DNA of 6,106 nt from assembly GCA_028875135.1 (NCBI GenBank), contig JAPPFQ010000120.1:1-6106 (forward strand), written 5' to 3'. Position 1 is the stretch's first letter, and the number at the start of each line of letters is the position of its first letter. The stretch is from Acidobacteriota bacterium (lineage in GTDB: Bacteria; Acidobacteriota; Terriglobia; Versatilivoradales; Versatilivoraceae). The position numbers and the translations under genes are program-made. Below the pieces are notes generated by a model that searched no databases, was not told the origin of the DNA, and saw only the letters and a program-made list of their open reading frames with translations. Below are positions 5,447 to 6,106 of this stretch, piece by piece.

Positions 5447-6106
5447 ATGGCCAAATACAAGATCGCCTGGCTGCCGGGAGATGGTGTGGGTGGCGAGGTC
5501 CTGGATGCCGCCCGGATCGTGCTGGATCGACTGGGGTTGGACGTCGAGTATCTCCCGGGCGACATCGGCTGGGAGTTCTGGCGCCGGGAAGGAGACCCGC
5601 TTCCCGGCCGCACCATAGAACTGTTGAAACAGGTGGATGCGGCCCTGTTCGGGGCCATCACCTCCAAGCCGGCGCGAGAAGCCGGGCAGGAGCTGGCGCC
5701 GGAACTTCGGTCCCAAGGACTGGTCTATCGCTCTCCGATCGTTCGCATGCGGCAGCTCTTCGATCTCTATGTCTGCTTGCGGCCCTGTCGTGCTTTTGCC
5801 GGAAACCCGATCAACACCCGAGAAGAGATCGACCTGGTCATCTTCCGTGAGAATACGGAGGACCTTTATGCCGGGGTGGAATTTCACCCGGTTCCCCCAC
5901 GCCTGTCCCATCTGCTGGAGGAGATCTCACCCTCCTTTGCTCCCTTTACGGGAGTGGCTTCGGACCAATTGGCCATCTCCTGCAAGATCAATTCCCGCAA
6001 GGGCTCGGAGCGCATCATCCGGGCGGCCTTCCAGTTTGCCCGGGACCACCGCCGCAAGCGGGTGACGGTGGTGCACAAGGCCAACGTGGTGCGGGCTACT
6101 GACGGG
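5447..6106 (+). CDS. Isocitrate/homoisocitrate/isopropylmalate dehydrogenase family protein (3' end outside window)
   Basis: The first 220 codons of a beta-decarboxylating dehydrogenase, roughly 60 percent of the usual 330-380 residues. Landmarks are P10-G-D-G-V-G15 at the N-terminus, G-W-E at 41-43, F-G-A-I-T-S near 68-73, Y-R-S96-P-I98-V-R-M-R102-Q-L-F-D-L-Y-V-C-L-R112-P, R134-E-N-T-E-D-L-Y141-A-G and H-K211-A-N-V, then T-D-G. By comparison with E. coli Icd, S96, R102, R112, R134, Y141 and K211 match Ser113, Arg119, Arg129, Arg153, Tyr160 and Lys230, but Asn115 is replaced by I98. Family enzymes oxidise and decarboxylate 2-hydroxy-dicarboxylates or tricarboxylates with NAD(P) and a divalent metal. 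R-E-N-T-E-D-x-Y-A-G favours an isocitrate or homoisocitrate enzyme; the cofactor-deciding region is beyond the window. AGAGAG lies 5 nt before the ATG. Three dyad sites upstream suggest dedicated regulation. Confidence 0.88.
   Translation, partial: MAKYKIAWLPGDGVGGEVLDAARIVLDRLGLDVEYLPGDIGWEFWRREGDPLPGRTIELLKQVDAALFGAITSKPAREAGQELAPELRSQGLVYRSPIVRMRQLFDLYVCLRPCRAFAGNPINTREEIDLVIFRENTEDLYAGVEFHPVPPRLSHLLEEISPSFAPFTGVASDQLAISCKINSRKGSERIIRAAFQFARDHRRKRVTVVHKANVVRATDG

Noticed and set aside
5426..5911. A 161-codon minus-strand open frame over the dehydrogenase start
   Set aside because: The plus-strand frame carries all the conserved dehydrogenase motifs; the antisense product resembles nothing.

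Overview
The window is GC-rich bacterial DNA with long, clean reading frames. It holds four protein genes in two divergent arms and no RNA gene, insertion sequence or CRISPR array that I could find. Nothing identifies the organism directly. The GC content, a Tat-exported barrel protein and a secreted CehA/McbA-type metallohydrolase fit an environmental heterotroph such as an acidobacterium or planctomycete-like lineage; this is a weak inference.

Left arm (minus strand, 1-3742): a Tat-signal protein with a probable glycoside-hydrolase-like TIM-barrel (1985-3742) is followed 124 bases downstream by a CehA/McbA family PHP metallohydrolase (1860 down to base 1, cut by the window edge). Both carry export signals and lie in the same orientation, so they may form a small exported hydrolase module. 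The 324-base spacer at 3743-4066 separates this arm from the right arm. It has no convincing gene and several inverted repeats.

Right arm (plus strand, 4067-6106): a complete FAD-dependent amine/amino-acid oxidase of the glycine oxidase (ThiO)-like DAO family (4067-5185) is followed, after a 261-base AT-punctuated spacer, by the first 220 codons of an isocitrate/homoisocitrate/isopropylmalate dehydrogenase family enzyme (5447 to the window end). These two look like separate transcription units.

The most unusual feature is the 5186-5446 spacer. It contains three copies of a dyad-symmetric motif, ACTA-N6-TAGT. One is the core of a perfect 22-bp palindrome, and the last ends just before the ribosome-binding region of the dehydrogenase gene. 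This looks like a multi-site operator for a regulator not encoded in the window. I see no defence, mobile or otherwise exotic multi-gene system here.
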